Positions 41,949 through 43,317 of a DNA stretch of 43,317 nucleotides are shown one piece after another. This stretch comes from Scatosoma sp045632625 (GTDB taxonomy: Bacteria > Bacillota > Clostridia > Christensenellales > Borkfalkiaceae): positions 1-43,317 of the forward strand of contig JAZQWZ010000014.1 of assembly GCA_045632625.1 (NCBI GenBank). Reading direction: 5' to 3'. Under the pieces are notes generated by a model, which saw only the letters and a list, made by a program, of their open reading frames with translations, was not told the DNA's origin and made no database searches. The stretch's first letter is position 1; the number at the start of each line of letters is the position of its first letter. The position numbers were made by a program, and so were the translations under genes.

Positions 41949-43317
41949 ATGGCAAAATCTTTAATGGAACTGTACGGGAACTCGCAAATAAGCAGTAGTA
42001 GTAAGGCGTTGTTGGGGAATCTTAAAAGCGTATCCGCGAGCACGCCAACGCAAGCAAGCCAAAACAGCAACTACAATACAGGCGGATTGCTTGGTGGCGT
42101 TGGCTACACGCTTGGCAAGCTTGGCACGGGCGCATTTAGCATATTAGAGGGTATTTGGGATTACACGGCAGGTGGTATTGCTGATTTCTTCGGTGCGGAC
42201 GAATGGGCAGAAGAACAATTTGCAAACAATATCACAGCGCAATGGAATCAGGGGCTTGACGAATGGTATAACCCCGACGACACGATGAAAGTTGTAGGCG
42301 ACGTAGCAAGCGGTCTTGGTAACAGTTTGGTAAGTTTAGCTGGTGCTACGGCACTTTCTATCTTTACGGGCGGTGCAGCGGCTCCTTGGGCATATAGCGC
42401 GGTGGCAGGTGCTACGATGGGTTTGGGCGCGGCTGGTATGGGAACGAGCGAAGCTTACGCAAAGACGGGTGAGCTTGGTGCAAAAGAATACGGCTACGGC
42501 GCATTGACGGGTGTGACGGAAGGTGCGTTGGAAGGATTGACGGGTGCCGCAGGTAAGGTTGGCGCAAAAATCTTTGCCAAAGAAACCGCAAAATCTATTG
42601 CAAAAAGCTCGGTTATTAAAGGGCTCTTAAAAGATATTGGCTCGGACTTTGTAGGCGAAGCGTTTGAAGAAGGGATGAGCGAATTTCTTACTCCCATTTA
42701 TCAACGCATTACGCAGGTTGATCCTAACGCGCAATACGCCACACCACAACAAATTGGCTATGCGGCAATGGTCGGTGGTATTTCGGGTGCGCTTATGGGT
42801 GGCATCGGCACGGGTATTTCCACAGCTAAATCTATTAGCAGGGGGAACGAGATTTCCAAGAACGCTGAACTCACGAGGGCGGTTGTTGCCACTTCTGAAA
42901 AATTTGCGCAATACGCCGAAGAAAATGCAAGCGACAACGCAAGCTTTCAATACGTGAAAGGCCTTGTTGATACTTACAAGGCAAACGACAACGGCACAGG
43001 CGTGCTTACGATGATGCAAAAGAAAGTTTTGGGTGAGATGGAACGAGCAAACGCTGTGCTTACTGTTTTACCCGAAGTGGAAAAGAGCAAAGCGAAGATT
43101 ACGGCTGATGCGGATAGATTTGTTGAATATATCAACTCACGCCACATTACTGATGCTGACACAGGCAAACCTTTCCATTTTGCAAGCGGTGCTGAACTTT
43201 TGAAGAACGATAACCTTGTAACGCAATTTGCGGTAGCGGATGCGCTGGGGCAACTTATGCTTGCACCTACCACCGTGTACGATATGGTATCTTCGCAAAA
43301 AGTAAACGGCATCACGC
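41949..43317 (+). CDS. Giant polyvalent virion protein, residues 1-456 (5' part)
   Basis: ATG 41949 has AAAGGAA about 10 bases upstream. The frame is open to the window end and continues at base 1; the last 141 bases repeat 1-141. The N-terminal region has Gly/Ala-rich hydrophobic stretches (residues about 118-165, containing GATALSIFTGGAAAPWAYSA, and about 262-285). These resemble glycine-zipper membrane segments of phage ejection and polyvalent proteins and could form part of a channel in the host envelope. The rest is helical. Later domains are described under the 3' part. Confidence 0.85.
   Translation, partial: MAKSLMELYGNSQISSSSKALLGNLKSVSASTPTQASQNSNYNTGGLLGGVGYTLGKLGTGAFSILEGIWDYTAGGIADFFGADEWAEEQFANNITAQWNQGLDEWYNPDDTMKVVGDVASGLGNSLVSLAGATALSIFTGGAAAPWAYSAVAGATMGLGAAGMGTSEAYAKTGELGAKEYGYGALTGVTEGALEGLTGAAGKVGAKIFAKETAKSIAKSSVIKGLLKDIGSDFVGEAFEEGMSEFLTPIYQRITQVDPNAQYATPQQIGYAAMVGGISGALMGGIGTGISTAKSISRGNEISKNAELTRAVVATSEKFAQYAEENASDNASFQYVKGLVDTYKANDNGTGVLTMMQKKVLGEMERANAVLTVLPEVEKSKAKITADADRFVEYINSRHITDADTGKPFHFASGAELLKNDNLVTQFAVADALGQLMLAPTTVYDMVSSQKVNGIT
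43177..43317. repeat. Terminal direct repeat, right copy (circular overlap)
   Basis: Identical to 1-141; see the left copy. Genes in this stretch should not be counted twice. Confidence 0.95.

Noticed and set aside
1..43317. tRNA or rRNA genes
   Set aside because: No T-loop (GGTTCGAATCC-like) or rRNA signature was noticed on either strand when reading through.
1..43317. Insertion sequence or transposase
   Set aside because: No DDE or HUH transposase-like protein, and no inverted repeats flanking a gene.

Overview
The window is a complete circular genome of a temperate, podovirus-like (short-tailed) bacteriophage, opened inside its largest gene. Bases 1-141 are repeated exactly at 43177-43317, so the unique circle is 43,176 bp. 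The host is probably a moderate-GC gut-type member of the Bacillota: ribosome-binding sites are near-perfect AGGAGG, promoters are sigma-A-like (TTGACA-17-TAAAAT), and several proteins belong to families known from Firmicutes phages (Lin1244-type replication protein, DpnD/PcfM, ArpU-like regulator, HTH_39). There is no tape measure, sheath or tail-tube gene. The host assignment is inference.

Layout. (1) The late operon runs rightwards from about 35.5 kb through the junction to about 22.2 kb: terminase small and large subunits, portal, a 729-aa putative ejection protein, and a 3,471-aa polyvalent protein (41949 to the end, continuing 1-9188). Then come scaffold, major capsid, head-tail adaptor, an 857-aa tail nozzle/hub-like protein, fibre-like proteins, a run of membrane proteins (probable lysis region, but no recognisable endolysin), and four small conserved-looking genes. 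(2) The lysogeny region is 22.2-25.6 kb: a repeat-rich candidate attP, then a leftward integrase, acidic protein and HTH regulator. Next is a small divergent two-peptide unit, then a leftward CI-like repressor facing a cro-like gene across a promoter/operator region with four TATTGATA sites. (3) The early operon is 25.6-35.3 kb, rightward: small DNA-binding proteins, a putative annealing protein, Cas4-like nuclease, RusA, replication initiator with three 21-bp-spaced iterons, a split C5 methyltransferase with a G10 tract, many small proteins, SSB, and an ArpU-like late regulator.

Control. Two late promoters, upstream of the terminase operon and of the capsid operon, share an exact 20-bp box at the same distance from an extended -10. 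Each is followed by an intrinsic terminator before the structural genes, which suggests one phage activator plus readthrough control.

Most notable points: the giant polyvalent protein, which carries HExxH, Cys-rich, ParB-like, ADP-ribosyltransferase and LPD38-like regions; an out-of-frame 73-aa gene nested in its Arg/Ser-rich linker; the paired late promoters and their leaders; and the homopolymer in the methyltransferase.
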